Positions 1 through 8,462 of a stretch of DNA of 36,874 nucleotides are shown here, one piece after another (position 1 is the stretch's first letter; every line of letters begins with the position of its first letter). Below the pieces are notes generated by a model. It did no database searches. It was not told the DNA's origin and saw nothing but the letters and a program-made list of their open reading frames with translations. This stretch comes from Bacillota bacterium (lineage in GTDB: Bacteria > Bacillota > Clostridia > Christensenellales > Aristaeellaceae), in contig JAEZQK010000066.1 of assembly GCA_023413135.1 (NCBI GenBank), positions 1 to 36,874 of the forward strand. Direction: 5' to 3'. Position numbers and translations under genes: made by a program.

Positions 1-2
1 GG

Positions 3-348
3 TCGCTCTCCGCGCTGGGGCATACCGAAGTAACCGACCCCGCCGTTCCGCCCACCTGCACGCAAAGCGGGCTCACGGCGGGCAGCCACTGCTCCGTCTG
101 CAGCGCTACCCTCGTTGCACAGACCAATGTCTCCGCGCTGGGGCATGATTACCGGCGCGATGCGGCCCGGGATATCGCGTCCACCTGCCTGACCGGGGGC
201 GCTGAGGCCTATACCTGTTCCCGCTGCGGCGCCATAAACGATAGATTGCTCTCCGCACTGGGGCACACCGAAGTAGCCGACCCTTCCGTTCCGGCCACCT
301 GCACGCAAAGCGGGCTCACAGAGGGCAGATACTGCTCTGTCTGCGGCT
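3..348 (+). repeat. 243-bp in-frame tandem repeat inside the surface protein
   Basis: The block starting at 3 recurs at 246 with only scattered changes over about 100 bp. The period is 243 nt, or 81 codons. Each unit carries SALGHTEV, DP.VP, TCTQSGLT and CSVC, and the intervening part holds a second cysteine set (STCL, CSRC). The array continues left of the window, so the copy number is unknown. Confidence 0.8.
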
Positions 349-1022
349 CCATTCTCACCCGGCAGACCATCATCCCTGCGACGGGGCACAACTACGCCGC
401 CGTCAAGGTGGTGGCGCCCACCTGTACAGAGAATGGATATACGCTGATACGTTGTACAAACTGCGGCGACGAGCATGAGGCCGATCAAACCGGCAGCCTG
501 GGGCACCTGTACGGCGGCTGGATGCCGGATGGAAAGGGCAATCATACCTCGGCCTGCAAGCGTTGCGGGCATACCGCCATAGCGGAATGCGCTTGGGTGG
601 CAGTTACGATTGGGAACAGCACCGTTTCCACCTGCCCGGTCTGCGGAGACCGGTTTACCGGCGGCTCTGAAGACCGTGAGGAAGCGTCGTTTGCGATCGT
701 TGTCGGGGCAAGGGCCGAGGCATTGGAAAATAACGCGCTGCCTGCGCTCGGCGAGATGATCATTCGGTACTTGGATACGCCCTTCGGCACCGGCTCAATT
801 GTTTCGCGGCTGTACGCTATCGCATTTGTGTACGACGGCAAACCCGAGACAATCACCGGCCTGGTGCGCATAACCATCCCCATCGAAGGAGAACTGCCTG
901 TCTTCCGCCTGGTGTTCACCGATGAAAGCGGAAAGGAGATAGAGTTGGAATACGAGATTGTCGACGGCATGCTGTCCTTTGAGTTAAGTTCGGCGGGCAT
1001 CCTGGCGCTGATTGTGGATTGA
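3..1022 (+). CDS. Repetitive CxxC-motif surface protein, C-terminal part (5' end outside window)
   Basis: The frame is open from the left edge, so this is the C-terminal 339 residues of a larger protein. The visible part begins with repeats containing SALGH, a TCT-type cysteine and CSVC or CSRC pairs. Several CxxC knuckles follow (CTNC, CKRC, CPVC), a pattern that looks like small metal-binding or disulfide-linked modules. From about residue 220 the cysteines stop and a beta-rich domain of about 110 residues follows (DGKPETITGLVRITIPI, then VDGMLSFELSSAGILALIVD). This resembles the terminal domain of many clostridial extracellular repeat proteins. No LPxTG motif, membrane anchor or S-layer domain is visible at the C-terminus, so any anchor would be N-terminal. 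Surface location is inferred from the architecture; the function is unknown. Confidence 0.75.
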   Translation, partial: SLSALGHTEVTDPAVPPTCTQSGLTAGSHCSVCSATLVAQTNVSALGHDYRRDAARDIASTCLTGGAEAYTCSRCGAINDRLLSALGHTEVADPSVPATCTQSGLTEGRYCSVCGSILTRQTIIPATGHNYAAVKVVAPTCTENGYTLIRCTNCGDEHEADQTGSLGHLYGGWMPDGKGNHTSACKRCGHTAIAECAWVAVTIGNSTVSTCPVCGDRFTGGSEDREEASFAIVVGARAEALENNALPALGEMIIRYLDTPFGTGSIVSRLYAIAFVYDGKPETITGLVRITIPIEGELPVFRLVFTDESGKEIELEYEIVDGMLSFELSSAGILALIVD

Positions 1023-1071
1023 GCGGCGTCCGGACGGATTGCGCGGCCGGCCTTCGGCAGCGGACAAAGCA

Positions 1072-1102
1072 AAAGAGCCTCCCTTTGCGGGGTGGGCTCT
1101 TT
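1072..1102. terminator. Rho-independent terminator between convergent genes
   Basis: An 8-bp stem (AAAGAGCC at 1072-1079, GGCTCTTT at 1095-1102) is flanked by A-rich sequence on the left and TTTCTTTGCTC on the right. It lies 50 nt after the stop of the surface protein and 61 nt from the stop of the convergent downstream gene, so it can serve both. Confidence 0.75.
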
Positions 1103-1162
1103 CTTTGCTCAAAAGCCTTTCATAGATGATGCTTCATACTGCCCTGCTACAAAATGCTCCCT

Positions 1163-1669
1163 TCATTCATCCATATATTTGCCGCCGAATACAATACCGC
1201 CGGATTTGCCATAGGACGCAACATGCGTATCCGCTTCATGCAAAAATTCCTGGTTGCGAAAATGCTCGTAATAATAATCTTTCATCCTTATTAAATCTTT
1301 TTTGTATTTTTCAACCTCCATTGCGCATACGCGCATGAACAGCAGTCTGTCCAAGGATACCACCAACAAGCTTCCTTCCTCAACGGCATCCTTCAGGAAG
1401 AAATCATAATCCAACAGCGCAATGCTTCTCCAGATTTCAAATTCATCAATGACCACACCCAAATCGCCCCAGATATCCTTTCGCTTCTCCGGATACCTTT
1501 GGGCAAGAGTAAGATAATCTTCATTGGATATGACCAAATCAATATCCGCCCCTGATTTTCTCATGCCGTAATACTCCATGGCCATGCCGCCTATTACAAT
1601 AGGGTTCCTTGAAAAGACCAAATGATTATCGCTTAGTCTTGATTCTATTTTTTCAATTGCCTGATGCAT
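1163..1669 (-). CDS. Nucleotidyltransferase-like protein
   Basis: 168 residues. The N-terminal half carries IGGMAMEYYGMRKSGADIDL, the GG plus DxD signature of minimal nucleotidyltransferase-fold proteins, the group that contains the AbiEii- and MNT-like families. The C-terminal half is mostly helical and charged. I chose ATG 1669 because GGAGG at 1677-1681 sits 7 nt upstream; a TTG at 1675 is only 1 nt from that site and is unlikely. No partner gene such as a HEPN protein is adjacent, so a toxin-antitoxin role is not supported here. The substrate is unknown. It is convergent with the surface protein and codirectional with dapF, 99 nt away. Confidence 0.65.
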   Translation of the reverse strand: MHQAIEKIESRLSDNHLVFSRNPIVIGGMAMEYYGMRKSGADIDLVISNEDYLTLAQRYPEKRKDIWGDLGVVIDEFEIWRSIALLDYDFFLKDAVEEGSLLVVSLDRLLFMRVCAMEVEKYKKDLIRMKDYYYEHFRNQEFLHEADTHVASYGKSGGIVFGGKYMDE

Positions 1670-1768
1670 GTACAATCCTCCAAACAGAACCGTTCTTTTG
1701 AACCGAAATCAGCAGCTTGAAGATGTGCGCTTCGGGATACTGAAACAATTGATTAATCTGCTTTATGT

Positions 1769-2641
1769 TCAACCGTTGTCCTGATATATTCCTATCTGCC
1801 GGACGATCCAATCGCTGAAGCGGCCGTGGCAGATGAACTCAGCTCCACCCGTCATTGTCACTTCATCATCCTCGCCGACATGTATGATCAGCTCGCCGCC
1901 CTCCGCTTGGAGCGTGACCGTATCCTTCACAAGGCCCAGCAGGCGGCCTGCGACGGCGCTTGCGCAGCAGCCCGTTCCGCATGCCAGCGTGCGCCCCGCG
2001 GCCCGCTCCCAGGTTTTGATGCGGATGTGGCTCCGGTCAATGATTTGAATAAAATTTACGTTTACCTTTTTAGGGAAGGCGGGGTGGATTTCGATCTGCC
2101 GTCCCAGGATGTTGACATCAACAGCGCTCAAGTCTTCCACCAGCACCACGCAATGGGGGACGGACATGCGCATCGCGGTGAGCATAACCTGCTGTCCGGC
2201 TATATCCAATGTGCGGTTAAGCACCGGTATACCATCAAGTGTGGTGGGAACCTGCTCCGGGGAAAATTCAGGACGCCCCATGTTCACCGTAACGCTTTGC
2301 ACCTGGCCGCTCCCGGCAAGATTCAGGCGGACGGTTTTCATGCCCGCGCCGGTTTCTACTGTGAATTCCGTCTTGCGTACGAACCCGCCTTCATAAACGA
2401 ATTTTGAAAAGCAGCGGAGGCCGTTTCCGCACATCTCGCCCATGCTGCCATCGGAATTGTAATAGACCATTTTGATGTCGGCAGTCTGGCTGGGAAGGCT
2501 AACCATGATGCCGTCGCCGCCCACGCCCAAATGCCTGTCGCAAACGGCCTGCGCCAGCGCACTAAAATCCGGCAGCGTTTTTGCCATACCGTTGAACAGG
2601 CAAAAATCATTGCCGGCCCCATGCATTTTAGCGAACTCCAT
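1769..2641 (-). CDS. dapF: Diaminopimelate epimerase
   Basis: 290 residues, close to the usual length of about 275. The enzyme interconverts LL- and meso-diaminopimelate in the cytoplasm for lysine and peptidoglycan synthesis. The sequence shows GAGNDF (residues 8-13), the first catalytic cysteine C71 in MCGNGLRC and the second C221 in LACGTGCCAS, so both active-site thiols are present. Start ATG 2641 is preceded by AAAGGAG with 8 nt spacing; an earlier in-frame ATG at 2677 has no such site and would overlap the upstream regulator. No other lysine-pathway gene is nearby. It follows the arabinan-locus regulator by 32 nt and may be read through from it. Confidence 0.95.
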   Translation of the reverse strand: MEFAKMHGAGNDFCLFNGMAKTLPDFSALAQAVCDRHLGVGGDGIMVSLPSQTADIKMVYYNSDGSMGEMCGNGLRCFSKFVYEGGFVRKTEFTVETGAGMKTVRLNLAGSGQVQSVTVNMGRPEFSPEQVPTTLDGIPVLNRTLDIAGQQVMLTAMRMSVPHCVVLVEDLSAVDVNILGRQIEIHPAFPKKVNVNFIQIIDRSHIRIKTWERAAGRTLACGTGCCASAVAGRLLGLVKDTVTLQAEGGELIIHVGEDDEVTMTGGAEFICHGRFSDWIVRQIGIYQDNG

Positions 2642-2673
2642 TCCATCAGCTCCTTTGGTCTGCTGTGAGCGCA

Positions 2674-3618
2674 TCAAACCCTGGCTGCGATGCCGTTTCC
2701 ATTGCCCGGCGTGTAGAACATTTTGAATGTGATACCGCAGTCGTAATCGCCAAAGCCCTTGCCAAACAGGGTGACGCCGCCTTTGTTTGCCGCGTTCTCG
2801 GCGACCTCGATGGAGAAAAGTATCTCGGACTGCGAGGTGATCTGCAAATCGTCGATGGTGGTGCCGGAGATTTTCAATCCGTCGATATAGCAGCCGTTCT
2901 CATTGACGGTCAGCAGCTTTAAGCGGCCATACTGCCCCAGATTTTCGAACCACCAGGATGGCGAAAAAATACCGCGGCGGTCATTGAATTCGCCGGGGCT
3001 GGTGAAGTAGCCCAAATCGTGGCCGTTGAGTTTGAACCGGATGTCGGACGGGTAGTGGGAGGCGAAGCCAGGGGCCTCCGAGGCGAGCTCCATCCCGATT
3101 TGAAGCTCGGTACAAACCTCGGAATGCTTGAGGCTGTTGGGCAATTGATAGGAGACATAACCCTCTGCGAACCACAGTAGGCGTGCGTCGATCCGCTCGG
3201 GAAAGGAAAAATAGCGTGGGTCGTCCAGCTCGCCGATAATCACGCTTTCATTCACGATGCCGCATGTCGGCTTGATCCGGTAATCCACATAGTGCCCGAT
3301 GCCGATATCGAACGAGTACACGTTTTTGAGCAGCGCGTCCTCGTCGAAAAGATCCAGGATTATCTTGATGGCTGCCAGCGAGCAAACCTTTTGTGAACCC
3401 CGCACGCCGGATTGGGTGCGCACCTTGATGATGCCCGCGTCCTGCAGCTTTTTGATGTGAGCCGTGATTGCCCCGTTGGTAAGCTGCAATTTCTTGGCGA
3501 GCTGGTTCAGGTTGGTTTCACCGCTTGTTTTAAGCAAATGAAGAATCTCCACACGCACCTTGGAATCCAGCGCTTCAAAGAGCTGCATTCCGTTTTTGAC
3601 ATCGATAATGTGAATCAT
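2674..3618 (-). CDS. ArsR-like winged-helix regulator with C-terminal ligand-type domain
   Basis: 314 residues. The first 85 residues form a winged helix (LDSKVRVEILHLLKTSG, then LNQLAKKLQLTNGAITAHIKKLQDAGII). The remaining 220 residues are beta-rich, with IGHYVDYRIKPTCGIV, DDPRYFSFPERIDARLLWF and GGVTLFGKGFGDY. From memory, this two-part architecture is frequent beside arabinofuranosidase and arabinan genes in Firmicutes; I could not search. It lacks the cysteine metal site of classical ArsR sensors, so a sugar ligand bound by the C-terminal domain is the likely signal (inference). It is divergent from the sugar importer, and the palindromes at 3840-3875 are its best candidate operators. Start 3618 has AAGGAG 9 nt upstream. 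Confidence 0.85.
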   Translation of the reverse strand: MIHIIDVKNGMQLFEALDSKVRVEILHLLKTSGETNLNQLAKKLQLTNGAITAHIKKLQDAGIIKVRTQSGVRGSQKVCSLAAIKIILDLFDEDALLKNVYSFDIGIGHYVDYRIKPTCGIVNESVIIGELDDPRYFSFPERIDARLLWFAEGYVSYQLPNSLKHSEVCTELQIGMELASEAPGFASHYPSDIRFKLNGHDLGYFTSPGEFNDRRGIFSPSWWFENLGQYGRLKLLTVNENGCYIDGLKISGTTIDDLQITSQSEILFSIEVAENAANKGGVTLFGKGFGDYDCGITFKMFYTPGNGNGIAARV

Positions 3619-3667
3619 GCGTGTCGTCTCCTTGCCATTCTAAAGATCCGGTTCTATTATTTCAATT

Positions 3668-3696
3668 ATTATGAATGGAAGTATTGGATGTGTCAA
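3668..3696 (-). promoter_or_regulatory. Promoter of the ArsR-like regulator
   Basis: Read on the minus strand: TTGACA (3696-3691), a 17-nt spacer, and CATAAT (3673-3668). It fires leftward into the regulator gene at 3618, leaving a leader of about 45 nt. Confidence 0.6.
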
Positions 3697-3795
3697 GGAA
3701 AAAGCGGAGGCGCGCCTGGATGGGCAGAACTGACAATACCGAAAAGATGGATTAGGGAGTCAAATAAAGAGTGACTAAAAAATGGCACAGAGGTG

Positions 3796-3824
3796 TTGAC
3801 ATTGTGAATATATCGTGTTAGGAT
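3796..3824 (+). promoter_or_regulatory. Promoter of the arabinan ABC/GH43 operon
   Basis: TTGACA (3796-3801), a 17-nt spacer and TAGGAT (3819-3824). This is a near-consensus sigma-A promoter, with transcription expected to start near 3831 and an 85-nt leader before the substrate-binding protein. The palindromes at 3840-3875 begin about 9 nt after this start, a roadblock or exclusion position. Confidence 0.75.
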
Positions 3825-3839
3825 GTGGGCAACGGAAGG

Positions 3840-3875
3840 TTTAGATAAATCTACAATATTTTAGGTATATCTAAA
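3840..3875 (+). promoter_or_regulatory. Tandem operator palindromes two helical turns apart
   Basis: Two related 16-bp imperfect palindromes occur: TTTAGATAAATCTACA at 3840-3855 and TTTAGGTATATCTAAA at 3860-3875. Their starts are exactly 20 bp apart. A common consensus would be TTTAGATnnATCTAAA. The outer arms also pair with each other (TTTAGATA at 3840-3847, TATCTAAA at 3868-3875). The position just after the predicted transcription start fits repression by the divergent winged-helix regulator. Confidence 0.6.
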
Positions 3876-3915
3876 TCAATGAACGAAAAGAAGCAAAAGG
3901 GAGGAAGACTGAAAA

Positions 3916-5394
3916 ATGAAGAAACTGATGATCTGGTTGCTGGCACTGACCCTGGTGCTCTCGATGAGCGCAGCGGGTATCACGGCGCTGGCGAGCGACA
4001 AGCCGGTTCTCACGGTCTCGGTCTTTGCGCAGGAGCATGAGCAGGCCATGTACCGCGAGGTGATCGCACAGTTCGAGAAGGACAATAGTTGCACCGTCAA
4101 CTTCCAGGTGGCCGGCGATCAGTACTGGCCGGAACTGGAAGCGGCGCTCACCGCCAACACCGCTCCCGACGTGTTCTATCTGGGCGTAGGCGACATTCGC
4201 CGCCGCGTGTGGGCCGACAAGGTTGAGCCGCTGGATGCGCTGCTGGACGTTGCCTCTCTTAGCAAGATTTGGCCCGAGGCGCTGAATCTGTACAAGTACG
4301 ATCCTGCCACCGACGCGCTGGGCACCGGCAGCATCTATGCGCTGCCCAAGGATTTCTCTGCCGTGTCCATGACGGTCAACAAGGCCATCATAGAGAAGCG
4401 CCGCCCCGAGATTGAAGCGCTCATAGCCGCCGGCACCCTGCCCTTCTTCCCGGAAATCGATGAAAGCGGAAACCTGCCGGTGTACACCTTCACCGAGTTT
4501 GCCACCCTCTGCAAAGCCTTGACCTATGAGGATCCCACCCTGCCGGAGACTGCCGGTTCCAAGCAGGTGTACGGCACCCACCTGTGGGAAGACTTCACGC
4601 TGCATCCCTTCATCTGGGGCGCCGGTGGCGACTATCTGAACGAGGATCACACCAAGGTTCTGTTCAACTCTCCGGAATTCATCGAGGGTTACGAAGGGTT
4701 CATGAAAATTATCGAAATGGGCGGCTCCGGCTTGTCCACCGATGAGACCACCGGCTACCTGAAATTCCTAGCCGGCCGCTGCGCGTACTTCCCCTGCGGC
4801 ACCTGGGATGTGGGCGCCTTCCAGGCCATCGAAACCGACGAGACGGTCAACCCCGGCAAGGCCTGGTTTGACTTCGATGTCGCTCCGTGGCCGATCAGCG
4901 ATAAGTACGCTTCCCTGTCCATCGCCGAGCGCCAGGATAAGTGGGTTGGCCGTGTGGATTCGATCGGCTACTGCGTGTCGAAGGATTCCCCCAACAAGGA
5001 ATTGGCCGCGAAGCTGGCGTACACCCTGTCCGCCGATGAGAATGTGCAGCGTTTCGTGGCCAAGCAAGGCGGCCAGCTGCCCAACATCATGGACATGGCT
5101 AAAGGCGAGTACCTGACCGATGACAGCTACTTCCCGGAGTCCCGCGTGGTGTTTGTGCGCATGCTGGAAGGGCAAAATGGCCATCGCGTGCCCACCACCT
5201 ACACCTGGAACGGCCTGTGGCACTCCGATGGCTTCATTTCCGGCGTGGACGCCGTATGGAGCTACTATGAGAAGAGCGACAAGGGCGTTACCCCCATGAG
5301 CGCAGCGGACTACTTAAACAGCGTTCAGGACAATGCACAGGCTTTGCTTGACGAAGCCATCCAGGATGCTGACGACCTTAACCCCAACAAGTAA
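3916..5394 (+). CDS. Sugar ABC transporter substrate-binding protein (CUT1 type)
   Basis: 492 residues. The signal peptide is MKKLMIWLLALTLVLSMSAA with a likely signal peptidase I site after ITALAS. No lipobox cysteine is present, which is unusual for a Gram-positive binding protein that must be tethered. The mature part has the family 1 solute-binding fold: VSVFAQEHEQAMYREVIAQF at the start, APDVFYLGVGDIRR, and a late segment with GYCVSKDSPNKELAAKLA. It would capture oligosaccharides, probably arabino-oligosaccharides given the two GH43 genes downstream. GGGAGGA lies 10 nt before the ATG. It is the first gene of the operon, and a strong hairpin follows its stop, a layout typical for expressing the binding protein above the permeases. 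Confidence 0.9.
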   Translation: MKKLMIWLLALTLVLSMSAAGITALASDKPVLTVSVFAQEHEQAMYREVIAQFEKDNSCTVNFQVAGDQYWPELEAALTANTAPDVFYLGVGDIRRRVWADKVEPLDALLDVASLSKIWPEALNLYKYDPATDALGTGSIYALPKDFSAVSMTVNKAIIEKRRPEIEALIAAGTLPFFPEIDESGNLPVYTFTEFATLCKALTYEDPTLPETAGSKQVYGTHLWEDFTLHPFIWGAGGDYLNEDHTKVLFNSPEFIEGYEGFMKIIEMGGSGLSTDETTGYLKFLAGRCAYFPCGTWDVGAFQAIETDETVNPGKAWFDFDVAPWPISDKYASLSIAERQDKWVGRVDSIGYCVSKDSPNKELAAKLAYTLSADENVQRFVAKQGGQLPNIMDMAKGEYLTDDSYFPESRVVFVRMLEGQNGHRVPTTYTWNGLWHSDGFISGVDAVWSYYEKSDKGVTPMSAADYLNSVQDNAQALLDEAIQDADDLNPNK

Positions 5395-5406
5395 CCGCAC
5401 CGTTTT

Positions 5407-5453
5407 AAGAGGGTATCTCTTCCCTTCAATATGATCGGAAGGGATACCCTCTT
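5407..5453 (+). terminator. Attenuating hairpin after the binding-protein gene
   Basis: AAGAGGGTATC (5407-5417) pairs with GATACCCTCTT (5443-5453), and the stem extends inward through TTCC/GGAA pairs. CCTTCTC follows. It lies between the binding-protein stop and the first permease and most likely acts as a partial terminator or 3'-end stabiliser. Confidence 0.75.
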
Positions 5454-5489
5454 CCTTCTCAATGCGTTTGCATTTATTGGGAGATGCCT

Positions 5490-6413
5490 ATGAAGCAGAG
5501 AAAAGCGCTATCGTTTCGAACTTTGGATAATTTGTGGGGATACGGTTTCATCACCATCCCGTTCATTGGCATGATTGTGTTTGTGCTCATTCCGCTGTGC
5601 ATGACCGTGTACGCAAGCTTCACCTCCTGGCCGCTGGGCCAGCCGATCGCCGCGGCCAAGTGGGTGGGCATACGCAATTATACCGACATGATGGACAACA
5701 AGCTCTTCTGGCAGAGCCTTGGCAATACGGCCTATTACATGCTTGGCATACCGGTCGGGCTTCTATTGTCCGTGCTTCTGGCCTCCATGATGAACCGCGG
5801 CACACGCTCCGAGCGCCTGTTCCGTGTGATCTACTACACCCCGGTGGTCACCAGCGTGGTGGCGGTGAGCTTTATCTTTCAGCGCATGTTCATGTCGGAC
5901 GGCGGCATAATCAACACCTTCCTTATGAATCTGGGCGTCACTGAGCCGCCCAACTGGCTCAGCAATCCCAAGTACACCAAAATGGTGATCATCATCATGT
6001 CGGTCTGGAAAGGGCTGGGCGGCTCCACTATACTGTACATCGCCGGCATGCAGGGCATCTCCTCCTCCTATTACGAGGCGGCCAGGATAGACGGCGCCAA
6101 CTGGTTTGACACCTTCCGCCGCATCACCCTGCCGCTTCTGATGCCGGTCACCTTTTACCTGGTCGTGACCAGCGTGATAGGCGGGGCGCAGATGTATGTG
6201 GAGCCCCGGCTGGTGTTCGCCAACAACGGCCCGGCCAACAGCACGTTTACTACCGTCATGCACCTGTACGACCGCACCTTCACGAATTCGAAGGCAGGGT
6301 ACGGATCGGCGGTGGCAGTCGTGCTGGGAATCATCGTGTTTATCGTGACCGCGATCCAGTTCTGGATCAACGGGAGGGGGGATCGCATTGAAAAGGCGAA
6401 AGCTCGTAAGTAA
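5490..6413 (+). CDS. Sugar ABC transporter permease (MalF/UgpA type)
   Basis: 307 residues with six membrane segments expected. The first is at YGFITIPFIGMIVFVLIPL. The cytoplasmic EAA loop reads EAARIDGANWFDTFRRITLP, the contact site for the ATPase subunit. ATG 5490 is preferred because TTGGGAG lies 6 nt before it; the in-frame ATG at 5484 abuts that site. The gene sits 30 nt after the attenuating hairpin and its 3' end overlaps the next permease by 26 nt, implying translational coupling. Together the two permeases form the membrane channel of a CUT1 importer; no ATPase gene is present in the operon. Confidence 0.9.
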   Translation: MKQRKALSFRTLDNLWGYGFITIPFIGMIVFVLIPLCMTVYASFTSWPLGQPIAAAKWVGIRNYTDMMDNKLFWQSLGNTAYYMLGIPVGLLLSVLLASMMNRGTRSERLFRVIYYTPVVTSVVAVSFIFQRMFMSDGGIINTFLMNLGVTEPPNWLSNPKYTKMVIIIMSVWKGLGGSTILYIAGMQGISSSYYEAARIDGANWFDTFRRITLPLLMPVTFYLVVTSVIGGAQMYVEPRLVFANNGPANSTFTTVMHLYDRTFTNSKAGYGSAVAVVLGIIVFIVTAIQFWINGRGDRIEKAKARK

Positions 6414-7218
6414 TGTGTTGATTTTTCTCGTTCTCGCGGCCGGATCTATTGTGATGCTATATCCCTTCATATGGATGATCTTTACTTCGCTCAAGCCCAA
6501 GATGCACATCTACCTGGCGGGCCTCCTGCCCAAGACGTGGGATTTCTCCAGCTATGTGCAGATCTGGAACGAGATTCCGCTGGTGCGCGGCTTCCTGAAC
6601 ACATTGCTGTATGCCGGCCCGCCGGTAATCGTAGGCGCGCTGGTATCTGCCGCCGCTGCCTTTGCCTTTGCCAAGATTCGCTTCAAAGGGCGCAATGTGC
6701 TGTTCCTGGTGCTGCTGGGCTCAATCATGATCCCTTTCCCGTCGATCATGGTTCCTCAGTTTGTGATGTTCAGCAAGGTCAAGATGCTGGCCACGCCCTG
6801 GCCGCTGATCCTGCCAAAGCTGTCCGGCAACGTATTGATGATCTTCTTTCTGCGCCAATACCTAAGCAGTGTGCCGGATTCCATGATTGAAGCGGCCAAG
6901 ATCGACGGCTGCAATTACATGCAGATCTACCTCAAGATCATCCTCTATATGGTGGGCCCCGCATTGGCCGCCCACGGCGTCCTATGGTTTATCGGAGCCT
7001 GGAACGATTACCTTGCGCCGACGCTGTTTATCAAGAACGAAATCTGGCAGCCGGTGACCGTGATGGTCGCCAAGTTCAACGAGCAATACGCGATCAACAC
7101 CCATGTGCCGCGCATTATGGCTGGTTCGGTGATGCTGTTGGTGCCGGTGCTCATCCTTTACGGCGTATTCCAGCGGTGGATCATCGAATCCGTTATGTTT
7201 TCCAGTATAAAGGAATGA
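6388..7218 (+). CDS. Sugar ABC transporter permease (MalG/UgpE type)
   Basis: 276 residues. It starts at TTG 6388, inside the end of the previous gene, with GGGAGGGGG about 7 nt upstream. The N-terminal segment NVLIFLVLAAGSIVMLYPF is the first membrane helix. The EAA loop is EAAKIDGCNYMQIYLKI, followed by the conserved GAWNDYLAPTLF segment of this subunit class. The C-terminus ends in WIIESVMFSSIKE, where MalG-type proteins usually have a G-x-K motif. It pairs with the upstream permease, and the first GH43 gene starts 4 nt after its stop. Confidence 0.9.
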   Translation: MKRRKLVSNVLIFLVLAAGSIVMLYPFIWMIFTSLKPKMHIYLAGLLPKTWDFSSYVQIWNEIPLVRGFLNTLLYAGPPVIVGALVSAAAAFAFAKIRFKGRNVLFLVLLGSIMIPFPSIMVPQFVMFSKVKMLATPWPLILPKLSGNVLMIFFLRQYLSSVPDSMIEAAKIDGCNYMQIYLKIILYMVGPALAAHGVLWFIGAWNDYLAPTLFIKNEIWQPVTVMVAKFNEQYAINTHVPRIMAGSVMLLVPVLILYGVFQRWIIESVMFSSIKE

Positions 7219-7222
7219 GGGA

Positions 7223-8458
7223 ATGTTTATCTCTTGCGAAAGCGGCCGGGATGTGCAGCATATGGAAAGCATCAAATTTCATGATCCGCTGATCGTTAAG
7301 GAGCAAGGCAGGTACTATTGCTTTTCTACCGATACTAACGTGCGCGGGGTACAGATTGCCGTAAGCGACGATCTGCTTAACTGGCAGCTGCAGGCCCCGG
7401 CACTGCCCGTATCCCCGGTTTCGGTACGGGCGCATGTGGGGGAGACCGGCTATTGGGCGCCCAAGGTGGTTCGTGTGGGAGGTGAGTGGCGGCTGTACTG
7501 CTGCGCATCGCAATTCGGCAAGTCGCAGAGCGTGATCGGCCTTGCGGCAAGCGGCACGATAGGCGGGCCATATACCTATCGGGGCGATGTGCTGCGTACC
7601 TATCACACCGGCCGTTACGACGCACCCAATGCCATTGATCCCAATGTGGTGACCGACAGGGACGGCACCGCCTACCTGGTGTATGGATCCTTCTTTGGCG
7701 GAATCTACATCGCGCGCCTGCGGGAGGATGGGCTGCTTGCAGATAGCGGTTATGGTACGCGCATCGCGGGCGGAGAGCATCGCGCCGTCGAGGGCGGATA
7801 TGTGCTCTATGATGGATGCAGCGACCGCTTTTATCTGTTCGTTTCCTATGGCAGCCTGCGGTATGATTACAATATCCGCGTGGCCAGCTCCCAACAAATC
7901 ACTGGGCCGTACCTGGACAGCGAGGGCAAGCCGATGACCGACCTGGACCCGGTCATGAGCGTGGGTGACAAGATCGCCGGCGGATTTAACTTCGACTGCC
8001 CGGGGCACGAAGGCTGGATGGGGCCGGGGCATAACAGTATCCTGAGCCTTGCCGGTGGGTTTTACGTGGTGCACCATGTGCGCCGTGAGGGCGAGGCGCG
8101 CCATTCTTTTTTGCAGCTTCGGAAGGTGTTCTTCGCCAAGGAATTGCCGCAAATCTTCATTTCACCGGTACCTTACGATGGAACCGAGCCGCGGATACCC
8201 AAGCGCGCTGAATTAGAAGGCCAGGTGAGCCTGATACGCCATGACAAGTACAATAACGGTGTGACCTACGGCCGCAAGCTGCCAATGGACGCGGTGTTGG
8301 CCGGCTACGATGAGCGCGACGGCGAAATTACCATCGCGGCATACGGCAGGTGCTATATTGGTACCGCATTTGTACAGTCTGATGCGTTGTTCTTTACTGC
8401 GATCGACAAGGACGGCGAATGCGTATGGGGCTTGCTTATGGGGCGGGGAAGGGAGTGA
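7223..8458 (+). CDS. GH43 glycoside hydrolase, cytoplasmic (arabinanase-like)
   Basis: 411 residues, no signal peptide. GH43 five-bladed propeller motifs are in order: FHDPLIV with the catalytic base Asp21, NAIDPNVVTD with the auxiliary Asp, AVEGGYVLY with the general acid Glu, and GPGHNSIL with the metal-site His. The spacing and the YGSFFGGIYI motif resemble endo-1,5-alpha-L-arabinanases. About 110 C-terminal residues form an accessory beta domain. AAAGGA lies 8 nt before ATG 7223; an internal ATG at 7262 directly before the first motif is a possible alternative. The enzyme probably trims imported arabino-oligosaccharides. It is a paralog of the next gene. Confidence 0.85.
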   Translation: MFISCESGRDVQHMESIKFHDPLIVKEQGRYYCFSTDTNVRGVQIAVSDDLLNWQLQAPALPVSPVSVRAHVGETGYWAPKVVRVGGEWRLYCCASQFGKSQSVIGLAASGTIGGPYTYRGDVLRTYHTGRYDAPNAIDPNVVTDRDGTAYLVYGSFFGGIYIARLREDGLLADSGYGTRIAGGEHRAVEGGYVLYDGCSDRFYLFVSYGSLRYDYNIRVASSQQITGPYLDSEGKPMTDLDPVMSVGDKIAGGFNFDCPGHEGWMGPGHNSILSLAGGFYVVHHVRREGEARHSFLQLRKVFFAKELPQIFISPVPYDGTEPRIPKRAELEGQVSLIRHDKYNNGVTYGRKLPMDAVLAGYDERDGEITIAAYGRCYIGTAFVQSDALFFTAIDKDGECVWGLLMGRGRE

Positions 8459-8462
8459 GCAT

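Noticed and set aside
1826..2407. A 193-codon plus-strand frame opposite dapF
   Set aside because: It is antisense to an intact, motif-complete dapF and has no start signal.
3871..4650. A 259-codon minus-strand frame opposite the first substrate-binding protein
   Set aside because: It is a shadow of the conserved gene and would run through the operon promoter region without its own start signals.
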